From positions 89,042,728 through 89,106,727 of the forward strand of contig OX377204.1 in NCBI GenBank assembly GCA_947396885.1: 64,000 bases of DNA, in the 5' to 3' direction. The stretch is from Heligmosomoides polygyrus polygyrus. Lineage: Eukaryota; Nematoda; Chromadorea; Rhabditida; Heligmosomidae. A program made the position numbers and the translations under genes. Below the pieces are notes generated by a model. That model saw only the letters and a program-made list of their open reading frames with translations, was not told where the DNA came from and made no database searches. This document shows, piece after piece, positions 1 through 10,276 of the stretch. Positions within the stretch are counted from its first letter, which is position 1; the number at the start of each line of letters is the position of its first letter.

Positions 1-146
1 GGACGCAGGAAGCCATCGCGTATGCCGGCTGCCACTGTTGCGGCAACCGCGGCGAAGTTTCCTTTGATTGCTCGGCCGCGTGCGGCGGAATGGCCATGAA
101 CTGAGCGCCGCGATGGCATCGCGGCGATGGAAGTATGCCCCCGGCC
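1..146 (+). mobile_element. Right end of a GC-rich PIF/Harbinger-like MITE
   Basis: GC-rich sequence ending at 146. Read from its right end inward it gives GGCC, then a CATACTTCCATCGCCGC core, followed outside by TAA. The same terminus is seen at 29432, where the copy is complete. The left end is outside the window. The superfamily is inferred from GGCC-type termini and a TWA-like 3-bp flank; no transposase is visible. Confidence 0.5.
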
Positions 147-218
147 TAAGGGAGCGTGGGCCTGGCGAAGAAGCTGTGTGACAGTTGCGGGAGGATTGGA
201 CGAGGACGATTCTGGAGG

Positions 219-266
219 CCAGTAGTTGTCAGGAGAGGAGGCGACCCCTCTCCTGACAACTACTGG
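219..266. repeat. Perfect 20-bp inverted repeat with 8-base loop
   Basis: Bases 219-238 are the exact reverse complement of 247-266, separated by 8 bases. It lies 15 bp left of the TA target site of the mariner at 283. It could be the remnant of a foldback element or a chance hairpin; no function is evident. Confidence 0.8.
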
Positions 267-282
267 CGACGAGCTACTACTA

Positions 283-1565
283 TTAGGTTGTAGCGAATTA
301 AATGGCACTGGCTCGCGCCATTTTTTGGCGCGTCTTTACGCGTTTGATCAAGAACAAACCGTAACATGTGGCATATCATTTAGAAGCGCAGACTTTGCTC
401 TACCGGCGAGTACCAAATTTTCTATGTAAAAGTGGGAAAACTTTAGAGTTTTATTGACTCTTTTGCAGATGGACAAAAGGGTAATCCGAGGCATTAACTT
501 GTATGAATTCAAGCTGGGCACTACAGCTAAGGAGGCGGACGAAAAGATCAACGCCGCATTCGGTCAAGGATGTTCCACAATTCGGACGGCGTATCGTTGG
601 TATCAGAAGTTCCGGAATGGAGATGAGAGCTTGGAAGAACGTGAAGGTCGTGGGAGGCATAATGATGTTGATGAAGACAAGCTGAGAGATGTGGTAGAAG
701 AGGATCCACACAAAGGTACCGGGGAGATAGCGAAGGTTCTTGGCGTCAGCCACAAGACAGCTGCCCGGCATCTGAAGGAAATTGGAAAGACCAAAAAGCT
801 TTAACGATGGGTGCCTCACGAGCTGTCTGAGGAGCAAAGAAACCGACGATATGAGATCTTGTCCGCACTGCTTCTACGGAACGAAACGGACCCATTCCTT
901 GATCGCATCGTTACCTGTGACGAGAAATGGATAATGTACGACAACAGGCGACGATCGGCACAGTGGGTGGACAGCGATGAGAGCCCCAAGGTTTTTGTGA
1001 AGCCGGAATTGCACCAAAAGAAAGTAATGGTGACAGTATGGTGGTGTTCGCTGGGAATTATTCACCACAGCTTCCTCCCTCCCCGTGAATCCATCACGGC
1101 AGAGAAGTACTGCATTGAAATTGAAGAAATGATGAAAAAGTTGAAGGATATCCGGCCCGCCTTGGTAAACCGAAGGCGAGTTCTCCTTCTGCACGACAAT
1201 GCCCGCCCCCATGTAGCACGAATGACGTTGCAGAAATTGAATGAGCTGAGCATTGAAACTCTACCACATCCTCCGTTTTCTCCCGACCTCTCCCCAACAG
1301 ACTACCATTTCTTCAAGCATCTTGGCGACTTCTTGGCAGGGAAAATATTCAAATCCCAACAGGATGCCGAAAGTGCCTTCGAAGATTTCGTCAATTCCAA
1401 AACTTCTGATTTTTATGCTACTGGGATAAAAAAGCTTGTGTCACGTTTACAAAGATGTGTAGAATCAGAAGGTTTTTATTTCGATTAATAAACTTGCCTA
1501 CAAGCCGAGATATAAACTGTTTAAATTTACATTATTTTAGTGCCATTTATTTCGTTACAATCTAA
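283..1565 (+). mobile_element. Mariner element, near full length (1283 bp)
   Basis: Flanked by TA at 281-282 and 1566-1567. Imperfect terminal inverted repeats run from 283 to about 309 (TTAGGTTGTAGCGAA) and from 1539 to 1565 as reverse complement (TTAGATTGTAACGAA). Length and terminus type match canonical mariner elements. The single transposase frame at 469-1488 has only one visible lesion, so this is the best preserved mariner in the window. Confidence 0.92.
469..1488 (+). pseudogene. Mariner transposase, one in-frame stop
   Basis: Cut-and-paste DD34D transposase that would act on the terminal repeats at 283 and 1565. The ATG at 469 opens a paired helix-turn-helix region (EFKLG near the start, VLGVSHKTAARHLKEIG near residue 95). 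The frame is broken once by TAA at 802-804, just before the linker motif WVPHEL, then resumes in the same frame to 1488. The catalytic triad is intact: TCDEKW, LLHDNARPH, SPDLSPTDYH, with exactly 34 residues between the second and third Asp. About 340 codons, normal for the family. TTTTGCAG, a good nematode 3' splice acceptor, directly precedes the ATG. Inactive unless the stop is polymorphic or read through. Confidence 0.9.
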
Positions 1566-1567
1566 TA

Positions 1568-3040
1568 CTAACTCTCCTAAAACCTTCCAGGAAACTCCCG
1601 CGCAACTCCGACGCACGATCATATGTAGCAACACCACCTCTCTCCGCGTGACGACGCGTTTTCCTATACTGCTTCCCTTCTCTAACTACGTCTTCAAATT
1701 CAAAATCGCGAAGTGATCGCCCTTTCCGAAAGCATCCAAATTCCCCTAATCAGATTCACCATTTTCGGAAAAGTTTGAATCTGAACGCTCGAAAATTTTC
1801 GGTATTCGAAATTGCCTGAATACTCGAAAATTTTCTGAAAGGTACAGAATACCGAAAGTCGCAGTATGGCTATCGTATCTCACCAGCAAACAACGAATCT
1901 CAATTTGTTAACCAAATCGGACTGTTTGTTGGCACCTCCACACAACACTACACCAATCACGAAATATGGGTTTAATTGAATTAAAGGGCAAATCCCTGTC
2001 ATGCTGTACCACATGCTCATCATTAAGAATAACAGAAAGTTTCAGGTCAACGACACTGCTGCGAATGGAGTTAAGGCGGAGCAGTTCTCCACCAAGACCA
2101 TTCGAAGAGTAGGTTGCTGTTTGAATCATCAAAGTTGAAGATTTATCTGAACAGCTTATAATTTATCTAAGGTTGTTTAACATAATAAGGTACGGCACAG
2201 TTGGTATTACATTTAAAGGTCTCCCTACACCTTTGCGTCAAAGGGGCGAGCGGTAAAACTTTGTGAGGCCATGAAATGGGGCGCGGCGAGATGCTCCTCA
2301 CCGCTCTTGCCAAGGGGGTTCTTCACATTCCATTCTTGAGGGCGGCAGACGGCAGAGGGACATAGCGGCAACTACTCCCAGTCGAGATCTACTGCTGCTA
2401 CTCGCTCCGATCCAACATTTCTACCATTTTTAGCTAGAGTGCAGAAGAAGTGCGCAGGCGGGAGACCGGCGGTTGCGGCAATATTGGGCGCAACCATTAT
2501 TGCAGAGCGGCATTTGCGTTGCCGCCGCTGCCGCTTTGCCGCCGATTCGTATATGAAAGGGTGATGACGCGGCTTGTCACAGCTTGTCAGCTAAGCTGTG
2601 CGCCCCTGGCAAATAATTAGAGATAGCCCTTACCGCAAAAGTGTGGGAGGTCCTAACATTCGTCATCAAATGCTGTGTACATGCACAAAATCACGCTGCA
2701 TAGATCACTTGAGTCTGATAGCCGTTGGGTTGGCTTCGCATCAGGCAAGCAACATCAATCGGTGCAATGGGTCTGAATTGACAGTTAAAGGTGTAAATCA
2801 GGCAAATACAGTGATCCCTGGACGAGCTTCATGACATCTAACTCAAATCGATGTATGGATCAACATCGATTGATTAATATCAGAACCTCGACCGAAGCCG
2901 TAATTCGCCTCACTCACTAGGCATTATACACCTCCTCCTATGATATTCGGAAGTTAGCTATCCTTCTTTAAAATCGATCTATCCGTGGAATTAAATTAAT
3001 CCGCTGATTTGATTTTACGCCTTAGGTTTTGCGGGAGCGC
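1568..3040. other. No gene recognised
   Basis: AT-rich and GC-rich patches without a convincing frame. Around 1780-1840 a CTCGAAAATTTTC motif occurs twice in direct orientation. A GC-rich block at 2270-2600 resembles no family I can name. The 78-codon frame at 2598-2834 has no recognisable motif and is not called. Confidence 0.6.
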
Positions 3041-3049
3041 GCGATCTTT

Positions 3050-3565
3050 GCGAGACCGTACATAAAAACGCTCCCACGCCACGCGGGTCTTCTAAGAGAG
3101 GCGTCTCGAGCAACAATCGTTTATTAAGGCACACCAGAACCTCAAACTTGGGTAATTAAACCCAAACGAACAATTAACAAAAATACGACACGAAATGGCG
3201 AATTACACTCTACGGATGCGTAAAGGGTGAACTGAGACTCATCAAGAACTAAGGGCACAATCAGGCAACTACCTCACACGGCCCTAGGATAACTAGCAAG
3301 AATGACAGCGGTGAAGACTCTAGGTCATGGAGCGCCTGCTGAGGTTTTTGCGCCATCGCACCCGCGGTTGTCGCACCCAAGGCCTTATGAACGAAGTCGC
3401 AAATTCGTCTTATCTCGCTGAAGGGGGCTTCCCTTAGGATGAACGGATCCCCGGAGACCGATGGAGGACGGCAGCGATCGGTGGAGTGCGGAAGGGGACG
3501 GCAGGGGATAGTAATAGACGACGAGTGACTGTTCCCGCGCTCTGAACTGCCTTTTTATGTGCTTG
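3050..3565 (-). mobile_element. LTR-like block carrying an SL1 sequence
   Basis: Read on the minus strand there is a TATA-like CACATAAAAAGG near 3565-3554, then about 390 bases, then an exact SL1 spliced-leader match (3162-3141), then AATAAA about 17 bases further on. A TATA box followed by a polyadenylation signal within a few hundred bases is the usual design of an LTR (U3-R-U5), and no coding frame lies inside. Element ends and target duplication were not found, so solo LTR is an inference. A second block with the same order lies at 9830-10200. Confidence 0.4.
3141..3162 (-). other. Exact nematode SL1 spliced-leader sequence
   Basis: The minus strand reads GGTTTAATTACCC and continues through TTTGAG, identical to the 22-nt SL1 leader as I know it, and is followed by GT. 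No Sm-type AATTTTTGG site or SL-RNA-like body follows, so this is not an SL RNA gene; AATAAA comes 17 bases later instead. It may be a copy of the leader fixed in a retroelement. Confidence 0.85.
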
Positions 3566-3841
3566 AGGAACGTTCTAGAACTGGGCGTCAATATTCGATG
3601 GGTAGTTCAAATCCCGGTTGCGCGCGATCAGCGGGTCAACGGAACGGCGCTCGCAGCCTCTCAGCAGTCGCTCCCTGTGTTGAAATCGCATGTTTTTATT
3701 GAGACAATACAAAATCGCGTTCCGCGATAGTACAAAATTGAAGCTATTGCGTTCAATAATCAAAGCCAGTGAAAACATAAACATAGACATGCGATACTGA
3801 TGGTGCATTTTCTTGAATGATTGCTGAGACCCGTGTTTTAG

Positions 3842-4242
3842 CTCTGGCAGCTACACGGCTCCGATGACGTAGCAAACGTACTGCATTTGGCTTGTGTGTT
3901 TTTCCCGGATAGTAAGAAAGGTCGGTGTGTTCGTCGGCATACAGTGAGACCAGTGCCGGAGTTGGATGAAAAAGGTCTTCTGGGTGGGTTTGTGATGTTA
4001 GGCAAGTTTCAATACTATTCAATGCCATATAGCATGAGCTCATAATGGAAGTTCTCTACAATGTCCATTTTGAAAAATTACGAAATCATACGTTTCTGAA
4101 GTCGCTAAAAATGCACAGCAGCAAAATATTTTGATAACGAAGTACTATTCTCCATGTTTTAGTTGACGAGGAAGAATACGATCCAGATTTGCACGACGAT
4201 CAGAGCGAAGACTTGCCGAGCGCTAACGAAGGCGATTTCTGA
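3842..4242 (+). other. Possible two-exon 3' end of an unknown gene
   Basis: Candidate exon 3842-3983 follows a TTTTAG acceptor, encodes 47 codons plus one base (includes FFPDSKKGRC and RPVPELDEKG) and ends at a GTGGGT donor. Candidate exon 4163-4242 follows another TTTTAG and encodes an acidic tail (DEEEYDPDLHDD, then SANEGDF and TGA). The phases agree across the join. No homologue is recognised and no upstream exons were found, so this may be a decayed or chance arrangement. Confidence 0.2.
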
Positions 4243-4435
4243 TGCGGTTTTGAAGGCTAGCTAACCATCATTGTTGGAAAGATCATCAATTACAGTCCAT
4301 AAAACGTTATCGTTTACAAGATGCTTTCACAGGAGTGAAGTTCAGAGCATTGCAGAGAATTCTTTGGAAATCTAACCACATTTTTATTTGTTAGCGCATT
4401 TCTGGTTGTACGTACACAGTAAACATAGTAGAATA

Positions 4436-4556
4436 AAGTATAAAGGATGGAGATGCGTTACTCAATCCCTTTGTGATGCAGAAAATCCGAACCAAGGACT
4501 TGGCATCGGGTGCACGCGGCAGCCGGAACCTCCGACTGCGATACAGTCGCCCAGAC
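4436..4556 (-). repeat. tRNA-derived SINE, internally deleted remnant
   Basis: Reverse-complement match to the SINE family described at 19211: tail-side bases at 4436-4480, then a jump to the tRNA-related head (GAACCAAGGACTTGG, GGTGCACGCGGCAGCC). The central 150 bases are missing. Confidence 0.6.
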
Positions 4557-4559
4557 ATA

Positions 4560-5100
4560 GTGAAGACATGAAGAATGAACAACATGTGGTTTCCCGCAAC
4601 CTTGAGCTACAGCAGGTGATTTAGATACTGGCCTCTCAATTAGAAAAATTTAAAAATTAACGGAAGTGGAGTCAGGTCGATGCCGCATCGATGTTGACTA
4701 AAGCTGTTAGCAAAGGCTGTCAATCTGCTGCTTCTTCCGTAGGAAGAGAGAGGAGACCCTAATCATTTGTTAGAGAGTAGCGTTCGCGGTAGAGTAACAA
4801 CACAAGTGAACCTTCCAAGCGCAGAAAGGACGCCTTCTATGGCAGTTCTGCAATAATGCATTACCCATTGGTTGGAGGAAGGGTTTGATTTGCATAGCCC
4901 GTTGTGGAGAATAGACGCCTGCTTTAGTGCAAAAAATTTATTGAGTTGTTAATATTCATTTATTCTTTCAAAAAGCGGTACATGCATCGGTATACAAAAC
5001 AATCAGCTTGTGGTGAAAGAAAATGCGGTACTGTCAACCGATAATATGATAAGTACCTCGAACACGGATCACAAAGTGACACTTCTCCAAACAAAGCTTG
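4560..5100. other. No gene recognised
   Basis: Stretch between the SINE remnant and the second mariner. No frame, RNA or repeat that I can support. Confidence 0.5.
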
Positions 5101-5102
5101 TA

Positions 5103-6370
5103 TTAGGTTTGTGCATAAGTTCTCGAGCATTTGATCCCTCCTGAATTGAAAGCACACTTTCCCGCCAAATTTCTCACATGTACCGACGCGTAAATGATCG
5201 ATCGATAGGGAAAGGAAAGGGCTACAAATCTTTTCCTAACATTTACTTCTGTGTTGTTAGCGTCAGCTATTATGGCTAAGCAACTCATCCCAACTGAGAC
5301 GCATATTCGGCACGTCATGTTATTCCTGCATCAATCTGGCCTCAATGTCAACGAATCGTATCGTCGCCTGAAGGATGTTTACGACGAGAGCGCTCCTGCT
5401 CGGAGTAGTGTGTACCAGTGGTTCTCGAAGTTTGCAGTTGGTGAATTCTCCGTTGAAGGTAATGAACGAGAAGGGAGCCCGATGACACTGGATTTGGATG
5501 GCCTCCGAAGTAGAGTGGAAGCGGCCCATACCAAACCACTCGCGAACTATCAAGCACTCTTGGTGTTAGTCACTCAACAGTCGTTCGAGGATTGAAGTCG
5601 ATTGGCAAGGTGCGAAAATTGGGTTGCTGGGTACCTCACGACTTGACACAACATGGATCGCCGAGCCGATGCCACTCTGTCTCTCCTTACCCTCAGACGT
5701 ACCCACGGATGGCTGGACAACCTCTCACTGGGGCTGAGAAGTGGATACTCTACTCTAATTATCACCGGCGTGCACAGTGGGTTGACGCAACTGGAGAAGC
5801 AGAGGACGTTCCGAAACCCGACCTTCACGTGAAAAAGGTGATGCTATGCATTTGGTGGAGCGTTCTTGGCGTAGAATACTGGGAGCTGCTGGATGAAGGG
5901 ATAACAGTGACGGAGGAGGTTTATGTCAAGCAACTGAGGAAGTTGAGGGCCCACCTTCAAACCACACGAGGAGAGCAAGTGAAGGTGTATTTTCAACACG
6001 ACAACGCTAGACCGCATATTGCTAGAGCGACGGCGGCTGAGTTGGCGGGCTACCGATGGACCGTTCTTCCACATCCACCTTACTCATCGGATCTCGCTCC
6101 TTCTGATTATCATTTATTTTCAAGCCATCAACGCTATTTGGACGGCCAGCAATTTAGGAACCGAGAGGATGTCAAGAAGGCACTGCTCACATTTTTCGAA
6201 TCACAACCGGCCACGTTTTGGAGAAAAGGCATCCATGACTTACCAGCACGTTGGCGAAAGACAATTGATGTAAAGGATGGTTCCTTCAAATGATTTGATA
6301 TTGTTCTTCGTATGTTGTGATAATAAATATTTCATGCCCCAAATGTCCGAGAACTTATGCACCAACCTAA
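5103..6370 (+). mobile_element. Second mariner element, another subfamily
   Basis: TA at 5101-5102 and 6371-6372 flank it. The left terminus TTAGGTTTGTGCATAAG matches the right terminus read inward (TTAGGTTGGTGCATAAG), with GTTCTCG continuing in both. 1268 bp. The termini and protein differ from the mariner at 283, so these are separate lineages. Confidence 0.9.
5272..6293 (+). pseudogene. Mariner transposase with frameshifts and lost first Asp
   Basis: ATG at 5272 opens a mariner N-terminus (ARSSVYQWFSKF). The frame shifts near 5560, inside the second helix-turn-helix, shifts again near 5655 and returns near 5730. WVPHDL is present. The first catalytic position reads TGAEKW, so the usual Asp is Ala. 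The second and third sites are intact (QHDNARPH, SSDLAPSDYH) with 34 residues between. Dead both by frame and by active site. Confidence 0.88.
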
Positions 6371-6644
6371 TACTTTATCTTCTTGATCGTCTTCTTGTTT
6401 CTCCTCCTCTTTTCCTTCTTCTGTAAACCTAGCGGCTCGATTTATTAACGTGATAGAGAAGTGCCCAAGCCACGACAATACTTGTTCTATTGTGTGAATT
6501 TATCCCATTGTGAAACAAATTGATTATGAAATGTGAAGTGTACGAGAAGGATGAGTGTGAGGAGTAGCTCGAAAGGATAATAGAAATAATGCCATGTTAC
6601 CACATGACAACCATACGTGTAAATTTTATGCATTTTCATAAAAC

Positions 6645-6814
6645 CAGTGACCGGATTCATCAATGACATACAGCAATTTAACAGAGAAACCCACAGCCGA
6701 AATCCCTGATAACACGTCTTATCCAGCGATACGGTGACATTTCGCCGCGCTATCAGGGATTTCGGCTGCATTTCTCTGTTAAATTGCTGTAAGCCGTTAA
6801 TGAATCCGGCCCCA
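6645..6814. mobile_element. Palindromic MITE with GGCCGGATTCAT termini
   Basis: The left arm (CCGGATTCATCAATGACA, then CAGCAATTTAACAGAG) is mirrored on the right (CTCTGTTAAATTGCTG, then GAATCCGGCCCCA). About 170 bp, nearly all of it arm. Copies with the same outer end but different inner sequence lie at 55162 and 60518. Superfamily not assigned. Confidence 0.8.
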
Positions 6815-7070
6815 GGTGTTCATTCAGTTACAAATGTAATGATAGCTGATCGTCGCACTACACCTGGCTGCACATATGCCTCGGAAGCACCCAGAAGCAC
6901 TCGAGAATCCTCAGGATTCAGAATTTCGAAACTATTGCAGATATGGTGATTTACAATACTTTCGTTGCAAACATACTATAGGTTTATTAAATTTAAGGTA
7001 GCTGGACATTATAGGACCCAAATAGCTATTAGACGTCGTTGGCTGTCAAACATTTGACCGATATTTGGAG

Positions 7071-8537
7071 CAGGGGTGTGCGTTTAACAATTAACGATTT
7101 ACCGATTTACCGGATTTATCGGCATTTTTCGTTAAAACTTTTCAACGAAATTTAACGACGAAAAAATCCGTTACATTGCATTAACGACTTTTTGTGACCA
7201 TTTTTAAAATTTTGCTTCCTCTTCATGTAAATCCATTTTGAACGATTTTTTGGATGAGTTTTCGCAGCATACCAAGGAAGCCTTCTACTTACTTGAATCA
7301 GGGTAGGTAATCGATATTGTTCTCGAGTTTCGATGCATTTTCCTTTTGTTGGCATTTTCTTTGCTCCTTAACCGATTTGTTTGCGTGTGACCAAACTTTT
7401 CTCCGCCACAGTCTTTCCGTGCTTTCCGACTTCCTGGTCCGTTTCTTGAGTTTGATTGCTACATATTAGTTGTTCCTAGTTACCAACCATTCAGTTTTTT
7501 CACAGTTTTTGTGACATTTGCTTCGTAAGTGAGGTTGAAAAGCATAGAGAACGCAACGAAAACGCTACGAAAGACAAGCTATGCGAGTAGGGCTAGGTAT
7601 TTCTGATAAAACTCTACAAACGCTCACTCCATAGGTTGTCCCCCCCCTCTCGATTGAAGGGTTCGATTCTATATGCATTATTCACGGCGCACTCCAAAGG
7701 CAACCTGGACAGTCTTAGAACAATTCCTGAGTAGGACGGCTAAGAATTTCCGTTCAAGCTCTCTAAACGCCCACACTACAAGTTGTCGCTCGCTCTACAG
7801 ATTGTCGCGCCCGCTCAAAGAGTTTTTTTCGGCGATTGACCAAAGCCTATGCGCGGTACTGTATACGTAGGTTAATATAAAAACTGGTACTTTACAAGCT
7901 GTCTGTCGCATAAAGAGTTTTCAGAGGTTAACGAAAGAGGTATATCTTTAAAGGTGCAGATCCGGCTCTAGCAAGAAATTTCCTTCATGTGTTTGGATTT
8001 TTTCGCTTAATGTGCGAATTTACTTTAATAGCGTTCATCAGTTGGGCCGCAAAAGTCTGCTTAGTGGGCTCAGGTTTCGTAAAAAGAAAATTCGTCAAGA
8101 AGAAAAAGAAAAGCTCAAAAACGTTGACCCGCGATACGATGCACCTTGTATCTTCCCAGAAACTGGACGACTTTCTACCAGCTAAAGGAACTAGGCACAG
8201 TAAGAAATTTCCTATTTTAGAAGTCTTGTTACTGTTTGGTTTCAAAATTTTTATGATTTCTCTCTCTTAGCAATTTTGTTGATGTTAGATGGACTTTTGT
8301 TATTTGCTGCGAAGACGAAGGCATAGTTATATAATTATCATGCAGATAGAGTCGAAAAAAAAACTGAATAAGGAAAAAAGGTCTGGCTTTTTACATGCTA
8401 AAATGCAGCCAAACAGTATGCAGCTAAGAGACATTTTATTTAACGAATTTACCGAATTTACCGTTTTTACCGCAAACATTTTTCGTTAAAAAGCGGTCGC
8501 TAAATATTTACCAAAAAAAGTTTAACGCACACCCCTG
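7071..8537. mobile_element. Non-autonomous hAT-type transposon
   Basis: Begins CAGGGGTGTGCGTTTAAC and ends with the reverse complement GTTTAACGCACACCCCTG. It is flanked by a perfect 8-bp duplication, ATTTGGAG (7063-7070 and 8538-8545). An 8-bp duplication with CAGGGGTG termini is the hAT signature. Near each end GAATTTACCG-like units repeat, as expected for transposase-binding subterminal repeats. Internal frames (7152-7355 minus, 7985-8245 minus) show no zinc finger or hAT dimerisation motif that I recognise, so it is called non-autonomous. Confidence 0.9.
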
Positions 8538-8545
8538 ATTTGGAG

Positions 8546-9110
8546 CTTAGATATGGTGATTTATCTTAGATGTCCCGAGATTCGTCTGATGAGGAAAGTT
8601 GAAGCTTCGTGAGTTATTGGACTTCGAAATGCCATAGGGAAAATTGCAAGTGTTTTTGGTTAATGAACTAGCATTATCTTAGATGTCCCGTCATTCATTT
8701 TCTACGAACATCTATAATCCAAGAGTTCATCAACCAAACGTTGCTTTAAGTGCAATTAAAACGCGAACGCTGTGCTACTTCGATGACGTTCGCTGAACTT
8801 TGCTGCTCGAAGCACTGTGGCAGATGTTCAGTTGCGTTTTTTGCTCGAAACCTTATGTGACATCTGAAAAAGTGTTAGGCGCCGTGCTCTCTTAATCATC
8901 GTGTCGTCGAGCATTTTAGGATATGACACGCCTAGTTCCAGGGTAGAAGGGATGCGACTGCAGAGGAAATTGGCAGTTCCCAGCTGTGCACTCGTCATTA
9001 TCGGCTTGATGTTTCCATGTCAGCTGCTGATGAACAAACTGTTTACATGTTTTCTCATATTGCTACAATTCCTTAGTACCATCAGGAGATCGTCTATATT
9101 TATGCTTATA
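8546..9110. other. No gene recognised
   Basis: Between the hAT duplication and the tRNA-like cluster. A short frame (8901-9149) has no recognisable features. Confidence 0.5.
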
Positions 9111-9148
9111 CCTGTTACAACGATGTTTTGTTGCGATCAAAACTCCTA

Positions 9149-9222
9149 GCGCCAGGCGTGACTCGAACCCGCACCTCCCTCTGACGGGGCCGGAATGCTC
9201 TACGCCATTACACCACCGGCGC
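9149..9222 (-). repeat. tRNA-like head, copy 1
   Basis: 74 nt, GCGCCGG at the 5' end pairing with CTGGCGC at the 3' end. A-box-like TGGTGTAATGG and B box GGTTCGAGTC are present. The start resembles nematode tRNA-Gly, but I cannot form a normal 7-base anticodon loop, so it is treated as a tRNA-derived repeat head and not a tRNA gene. Confidence 0.6.
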
Positions 9223-9430
9223 TGTTTCATCGAACGCAACATCCACACCTCGTGGGACCCATCAGCACTCACCCGTATATCGAGATGAGCCGGCCGCTGA
9301 TATCAGCATGGAACCAGTTAAGCTGTAGGTCTAGATAGAAATGATTCAGGTCAGTTTCTTTAAGCCTCAATTGGCTGGTACCGAGGATGTAAGCTGTTAC
9401 AAAGATGTTTTGTTGCGATGAAAACTTCTA

Positions 9431-9504
9431 GCGTCAGGCGGGACTCGAACCCGCACCTCCCTCTGACCGGGCCGGAATGCTCTACGCCATTACACCACCG
9501 GCAC
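9431..9504 (-). repeat. tRNA-like head, copy 2
   Basis: Same 74-nt unit with B box GGTTCGAGTCC intact. The acceptor stem is weakened (GTGCCGG versus CTGACGC). Direct repeat of copy 1. Confidence 0.6.
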
Positions 9505-9635
9505 TGATCTGGATCATATCTATCTAGACCTACAGCTTAACTGGTTCCATGCTGATATCAGCGGCCGGCTCATCTCGATATACGGGTGAGTGCTGATGGG
9601 TTCCACGAGGTGTGGATGTTGCGTTCGATCAAACA

Positions 9636-9709
9636 GCGCCGGTGGTGTAAAGGCGTGGAGCATTCCCGCCCGGTAAGAGGGAGGTGTGGGTTCGAGTCCC
9701 GCCTGGCGC
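9636..9709 (+). repeat. tRNA-like head, copy 3
   Basis: Same unit in the opposite orientation. The acceptor stem closes and the B box is intact; the A-box region is altered (GGTGTAAAGGCG). Confidence 0.6.
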
Positions 9710-9829
9710 TAGAAGTTTTGATCGCAGGAAAACATCGTTGTAACAGCTAACAGCTTACATCCTCGGTACCAGCCAATTGAGCTTAAAGAAACTGATCTGA
9801 ATCATATGCTTATACCTATTTGTTTACGT

Positions 9830-10200
9830 TTGCGTAAGGCGAGTGTTCGCACCAACGCACAGCCTTAAACTTGGGTAATTAAACCTGATTAGCTGAAAAA
9901 CAACACATCATCGAACAATAAATGAGGGCATGACGGAAGTAAGAAATAAATGAGAATGCATCCTACAACTATATGATGAATGCGCCATCCTTTGAATGCA
10001 CAGGATCCTAAATGCGCAATCCATAGGAAGTAGAGGCGTGGGAGGGGGAATAAGGGACGCTAAAGGGACTGAGGAGAAATAACCAGGGAAATGTTTTTAC
10101 CACCGCTTTTATATACGCACGCAGGCGCCGCGCTTTATCAAGGCTTTCATCAGCTACAGGAATGTTACAGAGGAATGCATGAGAATGAAAACAGAGCTCT
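9830..10200 (-). mobile_element. Second LTR-like block with an SL1-like sequence
   Basis: On the minus strand: TATA-like GTATATAAAAGCGG near 10120, a pyrimidine-rich stretch, then an SL1-like sequence at 9885-9864. The order is the same as at 3050-3565, with a shorter spacer (about 230 bases). Ends not defined. Confidence 0.35.
9864..9885 (-). other. SL1-like sequence, one mismatch
   Basis: Minus strand matches SL1 at 21 of 22 positions: the third base from the 3' end is A, not G (ending TTTAAG). It is followed by GC, so the splice-donor GT seen in real SL RNAs is absent. Confidence 0.8.
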
Positions 10201-10276
10201 AGAAATACACTCTACTTTTTCGATTTCAATCACGTCTGTGACAGCAAGCCTTTAGAAACAAAAACAGAAAATAAAT

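Larger units (their letters stand above)
9111..9803. repeat. Inverted cluster of tRNA-headed repeat units
   Basis: Arms of about 222 bp at 9114-9335 and 9524-9746 are near-perfect inverted copies. A third, partial unit lies between them, and 60 bases of 3' flank (GTACCGAGGATGTAAGC) are also inverted at 9340-9400 versus 9747-9803. Each unit carries a 74-nt tRNA-like head and a GATCAAAACT-type flank. A related foldback lies at 14404-14589. Probably a tRNA-derived SINE family or a foldback built from it. Confidence 0.75.

Noticed and set aside
2598..2834. Small protein gene
   Set aside because: No motif, no splice or promoter support, composition like its surroundings.
3141..3162. SL1 RNA gene
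   Set aside because: The 22-nt leader is followed by AATAAA and not by an Sm site or SL RNA body.
9149..9709. Functional tRNA-Gly genes
   Set aside because: B boxes and acceptor stems are good, but the anticodon arm does not form a 7-base loop and the units are embedded in repeats.
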